Assembly (NCBI GenBank): GCA_950295325.1
Contig: OX485807.1
Span: 16,269,001 to 16,333,000, forward strand
Reading direction: 5' to 3'
Length of the DNA: 64,000 nucleotides
Origin: Polytrichum commune
Taxonomy: Eukaryota; Streptophyta; Polytrichopsida; Polytrichales; Polytrichaceae
Shown here: piece after piece, positions 26,560-38,228 of the stretch
Numbering within the stretch: position 1 is the stretch's first letter
Layout of the letters: every line of letters starts with the position of its first letter
Notes under the pieces: generated by a model
The model's input: the letters and a program-made list of their open reading frames with translations, nothing else
What the model was told of the DNA's origin: nothing
Database searches by the model: none
Program-made: the position numbers and the translations under genes

Positions 26560-27560
26560 ACATGGAAAACACTCTTTGGAGGTGAGGCTTGGGGCTTGTG
26601 TCTAGAGTTGGGTCAAACAAAAAGCTAGACTTGACTCTCAACACGAGCTCTGCGAATATTGTTACATAGAATAATCAAGATCCGAATTCAATGGTAATCA
26701 ACCATATTTTAATGGTTCCTTTGAGGCTCAAAAGTTGGGACTTGGCCTCCATGTTGGGACTTGCTATCGCGAGGAGGACTTGGGACTTGGGATTTGGGAC
26801 CCCATGTGAACTGGCTCCTTATTAATATTGTGTCAATCAAGTGGTGAGTATGGTGGAAGGTTGAAGCCAGTAGTTGCCATCGTGATAGGTGACGAGGCTG
26901 TTGATTGTGCTTTGAGGCCGTTCCCAACTTTGAGGCCCAAAAGTTGGGACTTGGCCTCCATGTTGGGACTTGCTATCGTGAGTAAGACTTGGGACTTGGG
27001 ACCCCATGTGAAGCGGCTCCTTATTAACAATGTTGTGTCAGGCGGTGAGTATGGTGGAAGGTTGAAGCCAATAACTGCCAACATGGCAAGTGACGAGGTT
27101 GCCGACTGCGCTTGGAGGCCGTTCCCAACTTTGAGGCCCAAAAGTTGGGACTTGGCCTCCATGTTGGGACTTGCTATCGTGAGTAAGACTTGGGACTTGG
27201 GACTTGGGACCCCATGTGAAGTGGCTCCTTATTAATGATGTTGTGTCAGGTGGTGAGTATGGTGGAAGGTTGAAGCCAACAACTGCCAACATGGCAAGTG
27301 ACGAGGTTGCCGACTGTGCTTGGAGGCCGTTCCCAACTCTGAAGCTCAAAAGTTGGGACTTGGCCTCCATGTTGGGACTTGCTATCGTGAGTAAGACTTG
27401 GGAGTTGGGACCCCATGTGAGGCGGCTCCTTATTAATAATGTTATGTCAGGTGGGGAGTATGGTGGAAGGCTGAAGCCAGTAACTGCCAGGTTGGCAGGT
27501 GACGAGGCTGCTGACTGTGCTTGGAGGCCGTTCCCGACCGCCAGGTGGAGGGACACTTGT
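26560..27560. repeat. Dispersed repeat whose ~205-bp core is tandemly amplified
   Basis: GGTGAGTATGGTGGAAGG or a close variant recurs near 26843, 27044, 27252 and 27453 (period about 201-208). Each unit also has GGCCGTTCCCAACTTTGAGG and TTGGGACTTGGCCTCCATGT. The flank at 26560-26830 matches 56080-56335, so a longer dispersed element supplied the amplified core. Long open frames here on both strands (up to 172 codons) follow from the repeat period and are not genes. Confidence 0.8.
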
Positions 27561-27924
27561 GTGTTGTCACCTTACCAACGTCCCCAAACTCAAACCTAAT
27601 AATCTCCTTTGTCCACTCCGACGGCTCCTTACACAGTCAACATTGTCTGCCGTTCTGACAACGGCGGCTGCCTACTGTAGGTAATAAATACAAACACCAA
27701 AAACAACCCAATGGGTCTCCTAAAGGTTCCCCTAAAATCATTCTCCATGCCAAGCAACGAGACAGATTACTGGATACTATTCCCCTGTAATTTGGCAGTA
27801 CGAAGTTATGAACAACGTGTCACCTCATTCCACACTAAAAACGTCCCCACAAAATGACCTATAACCGTAACGTACCGCTTATCCAAGCAACGGTAAGTGT
27901 TCCACAACACCTACTGAGGGGGAG

Positions 27925-28210
27925 GGTGAAATCTCGGTGCTCTGTTGGCCCTGCCCTCCTCAAGAATCCTCTTGGTGCATGGTGGGGTTTACTGCCTACC
28001 CTTTCGGTGGATGGGCTCTTGGCTTCCTACCTACATAGTTTTTTTTGTTTTGTTTTGTTTTGTTTTTGTTTTTTGTCTTTTGTTTGTTTGTTTGTTTTCC
28101 ATCAAGTAGAGAGAAGATTTCATAGTGGGAATCGAAGTGACAACCATTTCATTTGGAAATGGGTACCTGTTCATTATCACCCGGTAGTTTAGGGTCATCT
28201 CGGACCCAAC
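27925..28210 (-). mobile_element. tRNA-derived SINE, family S1
   Basis: On the minus strand it starts GGTCCGAGATGACCCTAAAC, has the box-B-like CACTTCGATTCCCAC, ACTATGAAATC and CTACTTGATGG, then the same distal block as 25785-25995 (AAGAGGATTCTTGAG). A T-rich run at 28040-28100 interrupts it. This is the longest of the three copies. Confidence 0.65.
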
Positions 28211-28214
28211 TTGT

Positions 28215-31200
28215 ACAATTTAGTGTTTGTGACGATCGTGTATGTTGCATGTGAAAATGTTGGGAATTCATTAGGATTCAAATTAGTTAGGATAAAAAAT
28301 GACTCCGAAAGTGGCATCAAAAGATGTTTGTTTAATCTCCTTGCGATTGAGTTGGGGTGAATTGATTATTGACCTATAGGAAGTAGGTCTAATCTCGTGA
28401 GACTGAGTTGAGATGAATTGACCATGATAGACATGGTGGCCACGGATCTTAAGCCTCCTCATACGACATTTCTCAAGGGCAAAGCTTCCTAGTAGCCATG
28501 TAAAAACTCATCTCTCTAGAAAGTGAACTACATTTTGACTCATAAATTACTTTGGAAAAATGAATTGACCTAGAGAATAGTGTCGAATCCTCCAATATCA
28601 ATCGAATGGGGCCCCTTTGGAATGAATCAACCATGGATGAACCTAGGAGGGACAAGTTTTGACTGGACCCCGCCTTTTATCCACGATGGATGAGTTTGCG
28701 TGGCTAGTGGAAACCTGGGCTGACCTTGTACATGTTTTAAAAAAAACTTATACTAGAGGACTCGATTGTACATAACATTGCTCAGCGTTCAACTCTCGTT
28801 CTGCGGGCCCTTAGATATAAGAGTGGGATGCTCGAAAAGCTACATAAGAAGAATTTGATTTAGACTGAACTCCCAACATCCCATTGTCATATTCCGAGGC
28901 CCATGTCATTGAGTGATGTTATGTACTATGGCATCTTAAGAAATCCCACATCACTGCTGCCTTGGATCTTTGGATGAATCATAAAAAAATATTAATGAAT
29001 GATGCAAGCATAGGTCATATGATGCCACCATAATAGCCTTGCCCCATTACTTCTTAGATTTTGGATGCAACCCCAGCTTTGGAGCTTGTGGCCAAGGGTT
29101 ATTGGGGAACGAGTAACTAAAGGTAGGTGGGTCTTAAATGGTGAAGTTATCTGACTAAACTACTTCTCGTAGGATATGAAACACGCGATTAGTACGAGAT
29201 GGTTAGTGAATCCAAATCGTGGCCATAGCCACTTTCCTCATGATTTTTAAAGCTCAAATGAATATCTTATTCGTCAACAAAGTGAAGATTTTTTGTGCCC
29301 ATTAAATGGTCATATTTCCAATCTCTTTCAACCACATGTTTTTTGGGTATCTGTTCTTGGAGTCGCACCAAAACACATAGCACTCAAATACATGTGTCAT
29401 AATAAGAAACGTTATCGAATAAGGGATGTCTACCATAACCATTGGCAAATGGAGATTAAATAACAATCTAGTAGGCCATGAGGAAGCGGGTGCTAAATCA
29501 ATTACTTATTTAGCTCAACACCTATAATGGATTGGTGTTTGGTTAGGTAAGGATCAAAGAACAAACACCTTAAGCACACATGTTTAAAATAGATTGAACT
29601 ATGTTTGCAAATTTAACAAACAACTGCTCCACACTTAAAAACAATGAACATTATTGGGGAGGATCCACGTATGCAGTCAACGAATCAACAAACGTGCACT
29701 TGTGATAATCATAACTAAATCAAGGTGGGTCCGATTTTCAATCTAGTTTTCATTGCCGTTTCATCGTAGATTTGTTGATGCAACACAATTTGGAGACACA
29801 ATACAATGAATAGTAGATGGAGAACCAAGAAATAGGAATAGAGTGACACCCTCATACCGTACCAGGTGGGCGGCTAATCCACATGATACTATGCATGCAG
29901 CCTGCACTTTGTCATACAGTGGTGGCTCCATGTGGAAAAAAAAAATATCAGTCTTCTCCTATTTGTTCTGTACTTACAAATTGCTGTGTTGGCAGGACTG
30001 ATATTTGAATCCGAGCTTTGGATGCTGATAAGGTACTAGAATGGAGTCCTGTTGCATTCCAACGGGCTCAAACAGTTTGAAAATATAAACTAAAGTTCTG
30101 CAATAACAACGCTTGCGTGTTTGATAAGATTTCGTAGGTTGCAATGTGAATGGGGCATTTACGCTTGTTTCTTTTGAACAAGGTTTGAAGGATGTGAACA
30201 GGCTCATTGGAATAGGTTCAGTATGATAAAATCGTGATGGTTGAATGTGATACTTTGCGATAAATGAAACAGATGTGGTTCTATTATGGGTGGGCACTCC
30301 ACGATTGAATTTTGGTCGTTGGGATTGGATTGGGAATGGTCTCATTTGGTTAGTAATTGCAAATCATGCAAATTATCATTTCAAATTCTAGAATCAGAGT
30401 TCAAATGCAAGAGTTGCAAGAGGTCAGTCAAAGATCCTCTTTTTCCTCTTGCAACAATCTCACAAACCTCCTGGTTGTGATGGTATGCCGTATACTATGC
30501 GGAACATAATGAAGAATAGTAACCACATGAGGCCCCACATATGTCTATTGTGAAATCCTTAATTAAGCCTAATTTGGAGCATTCCATTTCCAAGGGTCGA
30601 CCTCATGCCAAAGATGTGTAATAAAGTACAATTTGAAGACCTGATTTAAATTTGACTTCCAAGAGAGAGTAATGAAGGATGAATTTCAAACTATATCCAT
30701 TAGTTGGAATGCATAACATTGTCATTGATTGTCACCAGATCATTTTAGATGCATTTGTTTAAAGAAAATTAATTATACCTTCAACAAAGGTTGAAAATCA
30801 CACAAACTCTGATTTGATTGCCTAATATTGCAACCTGCATAACATGGTTGAAGATGGATAAGGAGACATCATCTCAAGACACTATTTACATTCCCCACAT
30901 AATAGATTTTGTAATAAATGGAAACTCTAGGGATCATTCAGAGAGATTACTTTTAAGAAAATGTTCACGAGTTGAATGCATGCAGTGAGATTAGAATCTT
31001 GTAGTGAACATTTTTATATGTGTAAATGGGAGGAAAACAAATTCAGTAGAAGAAAGCCTTGGAGCCCAAAGCAAGCAAACGTGTTGATCACACTGACCTC
31101 TCATTTTGGGAGGTAAAGAGCACTTTCAAGTTCAAGTTCGATAAGGTGTTAAATCTATCTGCTCAGGCTGAACATTATTTGAATAACTTCCTATTATTCT

Positions 31201-31545
31201 TCTCCGAGTATATGATTGCAATAAAAAGTTCTGGAATTTTACGACTTGAATTGAATGGTCCTCATAAAGAGCAGGAATGCAACTCGAAAACACGCACTGC
31301 AGGTGGATGCAGCCAAATAAAATAATCCCCGAGCACTCGGCTGATTGAAATGAAGAAACAGCAGAGTGTGTCATATCTGCTGTTTTTAGGGCCTCCGGTA
31401 TGTTACGATTGCTACATACAGTGATATGAGCCTGAGCTTGTACTCAAAGGGTCCATGGGACAATCTTGTGTTCATGGAGTTGAGGAGGTGTTTAGTGGGT
31501 ACCATGGGAAATATTGGCAGGCAGGGGACCTGCTTTCTAAATTAA
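28215..31545. other. Gene-free repeat mosaic
   Basis: Blocks at 29510-29790 and 30330-30480 are diverged copies of 14165-14470 and 16100-16200. The block at 29160-29440 resembles 40270-40560 in CDPK intron 1. Open frames at 29974-30345 (-) and 31059-31325 (+) show no family features and no splice context that I can defend. Confidence 0.45.
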
Positions 31546-31909
31546 GGGCCACTTTACAGTAGAGCTTGAGGGCCTAAGGGACCAGGCAAGTTTGAAGACC
31601 TACATGGCATGTAATAGATGATGTTCATGATCTACCTGATTTTGGATCAAGCCCGCCTCAAGGAGGTGGGTCTAAAACCAAAACTGGGAGACCATGACAT
31701 TTATTGTGCAGATGAGCCCACACGAATAGGATGGTGTTGAAATATGATTTGGTTGAGAGTCTGGTCGTGTATGTTTTTCTACTACACTTGGAAGGCCTGT
31801 GACCACAGAAAATTCAATTTCACATTTCCAAGGTGCGGCCTTCTGTTGAGTTTCAAGGGCTTGTCACAATCTTATGTTCATGGCCCTTGGCCATAGTGTA
31901 AAGTGGCCC
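31546..31909. mobile_element. MITE, family B, second copy
   Basis: Termini GGGCCACTTTACAGT and ACTATGGCC-type/AAGTGGCCC are inverted. Flanks are TAA on the left and TTA on the right, so the duplication is imperfect or the boundary is one base off. Length is 364 bp, non-coding. Confidence 0.65.
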
Positions 31910-32081
31910 TTACCCGTCTCATTCTACTACTGATGAATATACAATTGTCAAGTGGGAAGATATAAAATGGTTTAGAGTGAAGACTACGCTGTGAGTTGAA
32001 CTTTCAATTGGCAGGTTCAGGAACTCTGTGTCGGTGTCCAATCTGTCTCAGAAAGGATCTTCAATTTGGAAAATCACTTGC

Positions 32082-35000
32082 TTAGTCATCGTCACTGTCA
32101 TCAAGATTCACCAACATGCGACTTTCCCACACAGCTGTGTTTATCTGGCGAAGCTCATCAATGTCTTGCCAAAGACGACTATCACTCACTAGTTTCCTTT
32201 CTGTCAACAACGCCTGACAACCTGCACAACTACAATAGGCTCACTCTCCCATCTCAAATGGACATTACAAATGAGATAATGGATGCGAGGAGGCCTGCCA
32301 CAGGCCGTAGTAGGCGCCCAACCAATAGAGCCATGGTAGTGGTGAGGTAGATATATTAGGTGCGTACCACAACCCGTGGCAAGGTGACATGTGTCCATTA
32401 ATGGACGTAGTGGTCAAGCCACGGCAAAATAATCAATTACCATGAATAGTAGTGCCTCCTCGTATCCAATTAGGAATAGACATGTCAAAGAAGTTAGTTC
32501 ACCTTAGCACTAAAAACTAGGTGATGGATGTGAGGAGCCATGGCACGGGCTGTAGCAAAAGCCCAACCAGCCAATTGAGCTGTGATAGTAGCGAGGTAGG
32601 TATCGGGTGCCTACTACAACCCATAGCAAGGCGACATGTGACCATTACCGGACGTAGTGGTCAAGCCATGGCAAGGTCATCAATTAAGGTGAATATAGTG
32701 CCTCCTCAAACCCAATTAGGAATAGACACGTCAACAAAATTGCTTGGCTTGATCACTAGGAGCTAGGTAATGGATGCAAGGAGCCGTGCCATGAGCTGTA
32801 ACATGTGCCCAAGCAACCAATTGAGTTGCATGAGGTGCGGTAGTGGTGAGATAGGTATTGGGTGCCTACTACAACTGGTGGGGGGCGACACGTGTCCATA
32901 ACTGGATGCAGTGGTCAGGCCATGGCAAGGTCATAAAAAAGTACAGTTAATAATGTGCCTCCTTATATCCAATCAAGAAAGACATGTCAACAAAGTCACT
33001 TGGCCTCACCATGACGAACTAGGTGATGAGTGTGAGGAGCCTTGGCACGGGCTGTATTAGGCACCCAACCTACTGAGCCATAGTAGCGGTGAGGTAGGTA
33101 TTGGGTGTCTAGTATATAGCCGGTCATGCAAAAAAATGACACAAAGTGAAACATGGAAGACCATATGTTGGTTGGCCATTATCAGAAGTCGACATCTGAT
33201 AATAAGCCTACACAAAGCACATTGTAAGGGAGAAAATTATGGATTGGTGAGTACCTGCAACAGCGCACAGGCAGATGGTATCTTTCTCTGAGGTGGCGAT
33301 GTAATGAAGTGCAGAAGCTTGTTCGTAGATGTGCTCACACTCTTCACTGCAATTAACATAGAAAAATGAGGTCTGTTAATGTACTATTTACAAGCAAATT
33401 ACATTTTCTTGTGACATCGCACCGTGTTCAAAGATCTCAATGTGAAAGTGGCATAAAGACTGAAATTGCACCTGTGAGCTCTCTGTTGGTTTTAGACATC
33501 AACAACTGATCAAAGTGAAACAAATACATAAAAACCTACATTACATGGCCAGTCCTGGATTCTCATTCTTAACTCTTCCTACAAGTATGTACCTGTCCTC
33601 TTTCACCAGGAAATCTGCAAAAGGGGGAGGGTATTATTGCTCAAAACAATATCAAGAGGGGCCTCACCCTGTGAAGTGACATTTTACTGAATGGAAAGTC
33701 TCATGCTTCTAAGGTGGATGTCAATATTTCTCAATCTTGAAAATGACTTCTTTCTTCTTGTGGAACCTTTCTAATGCTCACGACCTGGGACATGCAGTTT
33801 TGCTGCTTCTTGATCTGGTTACTATATGCAAATGAAGGGAGGAACCCTCAAAAATAAAATGAGCACACAAATTTGAAGTGACCTTGTGTGTAAAGACACC
33901 CAACCTGCGTACAGGGTATTCAAGGTCGACCACCGGCTTGCCACTGATAGGGCAGATGACATTCAGCACGGAGTACATTGAGTCTGTTAAAAGCACATCA
34001 ATTTCCTCTTCCTCTTCCTCCAGCTGCTTCCCAGACTTTCGACAACAGAACTGCAGTTGTTGTAACATCGAAAAGAGAAATTGTAAGTACGAAATGGTGA
34101 TGATTATATGTGTATTTCACAAACCTCAAAATTGATAGTTACTAACAACAAGCAATCACAAACAAAGAGAAACAGGAAAAAAAAAAAAACACAGAAAAAG
34201 AAAGAAAGATTACAGGTGATGGAAAAGAGAATCCTTACATGGCACCTGGTCTTTCCCTCATCACAATAATTATAACCTTGTAGCCCTCCACAACCATCAC
34301 TGGCTACCTGCGTCGTCGCGTTCTTAACATCTCGAGATTCAGGTAACCCTGTTGTGGTGCTTGCCAATTGGCAAGATTTTCCGACCTTTTGACAATTCCT
34401 TGAAGAATTGTCAGTCACGGAGCCAGCCGTTGAAGAAGATTCTGAATTGTCAGTAGGAGATTCGACTGCTATTAGTTTATTTGACTTTGTGTCGTTCACG
34501 TCGAGATCACACTCCTCATCATCATGGGGTAATGTGGGGCGGACATACTTCTCCTCCTCCTCTTCTAAGCGTTTCTTCAACTCCAGAAACTCTGGATGCC
34601 TACTGCTTCCACTTTCATGGACACTATCATCAGTTTCCGGACCCTCGAGAACAAACTTGACATGAAAATCTTGGAGGAACTTTTGTTGCCTCTCGGTCAA
34701 CCCGTGAACCTGACCTACCTCTTTTCTCACCAGTGCCGGTTTCACATCCAATCCAACATTATCAACGCCTTTGAGTTTTCTACTTTGCCTCACAACATCA
34801 ACAACATCATCATTTTTTTCACCCTCTTCATCAAGCTTTGGGGTTTGGTCTATGTTGCAAATTACTTCAGCTTTTACCTCCTCTTCTTCGACGTCAACTT
34901 TTGCGTCACCTGCATCACATACATTTTCGACTTCCCGTTCCTCTGCTGATTTCAGTGCCTCATTTTGCCCTATCAGTGGCTTATTGCACTCCTCTTGAAC

Positions 35001-35123
35001 CAACCGCAGTCTTTGAAGCCCCTCGATATCTTCCAACTTAACATTGTCATCGGATTTCATCACTTTGTCTTGGAGCTTTGTGTCCATCACCAATTCTTCT
35101 ATCTCCTTGCCCGAACCCTCCAT
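32082..35123 (-). CDS. MMS21: E3 SUMO-protein ligase, MMS21/NSE2 family (SP-RING), four exons
   Basis: Exons on the minus strand: 35123-34239, 34050-33905, 33346-33255, 32221-32082. Boundaries are GT/AG, phases 0, 2 and 1 agree, and they give about 420 residues ending LDDSDDD. MMS21/NSE2 attaches SUMO within the SMC5/6 complex during DNA repair and, in plants, supports meristem growth. Residues 328-334 read CPISGKP; the zinc ligands are Cys347, His349, Cys371 and Cys376 (ECEH, then CAVAGC), with each joint split by an intron. The spacing matches the family. Exon 1 (295 residues) is acidic and glutamate-rich, about 170 residues longer than the usual N-terminus, and I do not recognise the SMC5-binding helices in it; its ATG has a good context (AAAATGG). 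Intron 3 is mostly satellite. The SP-RING assignment is firm; exon 1 is less so. Confidence 0.8.
32277..33125. repeat. Tandem ~245-bp satellite inside the last MMS21 intron
   Basis: Unit starts with GTGATGGATGTGAGGAGCC-like sequence fall at 32277, 32521, 32766 and 33012, with periods of 244-246. Each unit also has GGTAGGTAT-xGGGTGCCTAC and GTAGTGGTCAAGCCA. About 3.5 units fill some 80% of the intron between the exons at 33255 and 32221. Confidence 0.85.
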
Positions 35124-38100
35124 TTTGTCAGTCTGTCAGTCTTGTGATTAATATACCATCCTGTGAACAATCTGCATGGATACGAACAGAGTGAATACAA
35201 ATGTTGATGTAAAGAACAATTCCCAAACGTGGAGAAAGTTGGATGTAAGATTTGATAGAACACACACACATACAATTCTGGCTTGGTTACAATTCTTATT
35301 ACATCTTCCAATGTCTTCTGAGCCCATTTTGGGCATATTGCTGAAGAACCTCATAAATCCTCACAGTATAATTCAATGAAAGAGGTTTCAGCATTGAAAT
35401 CACTTCGTTCCAAAACCACAACAGGAAATCAAGGGGTCACAGAGATCTTTATCTCTTTTAATTTGATATCATCAACAGACAAAACATGTCATAACATCAC
35501 CAACAGATATGGTAAACAAACTCCCAACCCCAAGCATTCTATGTAAAGCATGGTATACGAATGTGAGAATATCTATGCTAGAGGTATCCAAACAAATACG
35601 AAAAACCCACAAATTTGATTTTTGTATGACACAAACTGACACATTCTATGCAAAGCATGATATATGAATGTGAGAATATCTATGCTAGTAAGTTAGGTAT
35701 TCAAACAAAGACAAAAATAAAGCTCACAAATTCCTCTTATGTTATGCCACCTCAAATGAGCTTTCCTGCTGCTGTTGTTGTTGTTGTTGTTGTTGTTGTT
35801 GCTGGGTGAAAATGATACAATCTGCGGTCTTATCACTGGGTGGGATTATTAAATTCTTGAAAGGAAAGAGGCTAAAAGGGTAGGGTTGAGGTTTTGAAGA
35901 CTCTTTGGAGGGCAGATTCAAAGAGGCGCCAGGTTTGAGGAAAGATGAAGAGGAGGCCTTTCTGTGTCCCAGAGTGTTCATTGGCAGGCAATCGGTTACA
36001 TCCCAAATTCCAGTTACCCATTTCCTCCACATTGCTCCAAACAAATTCAATCATTCACATGATGATAACTTTTTTTGCAATTTGGGTGATTCGCATGAAT
36101 CAAATCAATGCAAATCTAATTTGCGCTGGACGAACGAACCAACCAACCCTAAAACCCTCACAGTAATTAATTGGTTGGTAAGCCTTGATTTTACCCTAAA
36201 TCATCATCATCGATATTCGTCGTAGGGTTCGAGGGCACATGTCCTCCTCAATTCGGCCTCTCAAAACTTTGATCGCCAAAGTTGTGCGAATTTACCCTCC
36301 TCGAGAAGTCGACGTTCCAGTGGATAACATCAAAATCCTCCTCCTCCTCTTCCTCCTCCTCCTTCTCCAATGTTTACAATCTTTCAATGAAATGCTGTTC
36401 GCATTGTTTAAAGAACAATAACGGCTTCCAAATTTTTTAGGTTGACCCGAAATGCAACACACCATGGGACTTCCACCCTCGCCATGTCCACGACAATTCA
36501 AACAATCATGTGTTCCTACATCGATGTATTCCCCGGAGAACAGAAAGGACAAGAAAAGCAAACCTCAAATCATGTGACCTAAGAAAGAAATGATGCAGGT
36601 TTATAATCATCGGCTAAGCCTCCTCTCAAAAATTGCAACATCGTGGAAACAAGGATACCATCAGGAATAAGGAAGAGAGAGAAGAAGCTCCTACCACCTC
36701 TGCAGACAGGATCAAATTATGATCGATGTCGTATCTGAGAAAGTAATTCACTTTAAAAAATAAATTATTCCTGCCTGAAATCACACATCATGCTCCACCT
36801 CCGCAACATTAGAGTTAGCCCAAAATCATTACAAAAGTCACAGACTTAGTTTAGGTCACAAATTGTGTCGGTATTGTAGCGGCTATATTGCACCTCATCT
36901 CGATTCTTTTGATGTAAGGGACTTCAAAAATTTGTAGTATATGCACCTGATGTGCAATTAATTGATTTTTGTTTCTACCATGTCTAGGTCAATTTGCTAA
37001 GCTAATCCTGCAAACTACTAATCCAAATGGACTCCAAAAATAGGTAAAATCAGCCATTGGGCTGGTTTAAGCACCCTCTACTGTATGCAATAACTTACAT
37101 GTGCACAGACATGGGTAATGCTGTCTAGTTATTTAAATGGTTGAATAATTTACCTTACTAGAGTGTGATCATTTTCACTGGGATCTGGAATAAATTGATC
37201 ATTTTGTTAATTAAGTGGAGTTTCCAAATTTTATGATGACAGGGCACAGGTGCGGACGAGAGGCGCTGCCTGTAGCAAAGAGAGGCATGACACCCAAATC
37301 GGTCCCATCTACGTTGGTGATGGGACATTGCGAAAGACACTCTTCCACAGCTCTTAAATGGGAATCTGTGAGCTCCCTTCAATTCTTTCTTGTTTCTATT
37401 TTTATATGAACCAAACTGCTAAGAGTAGGCCCCTATTTCCAAAACGATTTGTCTCCAGAGTTTGAACATGCCCTAACCCGAAACGCATCAGCAGTGTAGC
37501 TCCGTACTACCCTATACCTATATATAAGATGCCTCTAGGCTCTATCAACAAAGTCTTTGTTGGCTGGATTCAAAGAAAAATGGATGCAACGAGAAACAGG
37601 AAAAACCATCGTTTCCAGAACCATTTTGAAATCTGGGCATAACTGTAAATTTGATGTAACTTAATTATTGTTACTTCGTCTGAAATTTTGTTGCTGTGAT
37701 TTGGAGTTTGGAGACTATGTGATAACCGAGACTCAGCATGATAGCTCCATAATTGATATCAGACTTGCCTCTCTCTATATATGATGACTCCAAGAAAGTG
37801 GTGTGGAGGGGAAAAAAAAACCCAAAAAAAACCATGAAAATTCAAGTTACCCATCATTCCCCAAACGGCAAAATTATTGCAATGTTTGAGCGTGTCTATG
37901 GATATGATATAACTATAGTTCCATTGTCTGAAAGGAGACATACATACACACGCACATACATGCAGGTAGGTATCTTGAAGAACAAAGATTGGCTTCAATT
38001 CTTGAAATGGCTTTCAAATGCTTAGAAATGGCTCCAAAATCAACTAGTTCAAGCTTAATTATGATCCGTAATAATGACACCATAAATGATTTTTAGTATG

Positions 38101-38228
38101 TAAGATTCTAGTACATACATACTAAGAATCGACCATCGCTTCATTCTGCTCCATAGTATCCGATGCTATGATCAATTACTCGTAATGACCCATTTCTGCG
38201 ATGAAGCGATTAATTAACCCTTGGCGCG
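35124..38228. other. Intergenic region between divergent MMS21 and CDPK genes
   Basis: The two genes point away from each other, so both promoters should lie here. I see a glutamine-codon (TGT)n tract at about 35767-35804, a (TCC)n tract at 36330-36370, and a duplicated ~55-bp block at 35530-35585 and 35640-35695. A TATA-like CTATATATAAG lies at about 37517 and may belong to the kinase. Short open frames at 35742-36050 and 36292-36561 (both -) could be upstream exons, but I cannot tie them to anything. Confidence 0.45.
35766..35804. repeat. Trinucleotide repeat (TGT)n / (CAA)n
   Basis: About 13 uninterrupted triplets, preceded by GCTGC. On the minus strand they would read as polyglutamine in a 102-codon open frame that I do not otherwise support. 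Confidence 0.85.

Noticed and set aside
27038-27556. 172-codon minus-strand frame, and plus-strand frames at 26828-27235 and 27204-27599
   Set aside because: They repeat internally with the ~205-bp tandem unit and exist on both strands; repeat artefacts.
33595-33616. Mini-exon between MMS21 exons 2 and 3 (acceptor TTTTGCAG, donor GTACAT)
   Set aside because: Including it would put a TGA at the start of the next exon; skipping it gives PVRSEEC, as in the family.
35742-36050. 102-codon minus-strand frame with a polyglutamine run
   Set aside because: The glutamines come from a microsatellite; no conserved motif and no splice link to MMS21 that I can defend.
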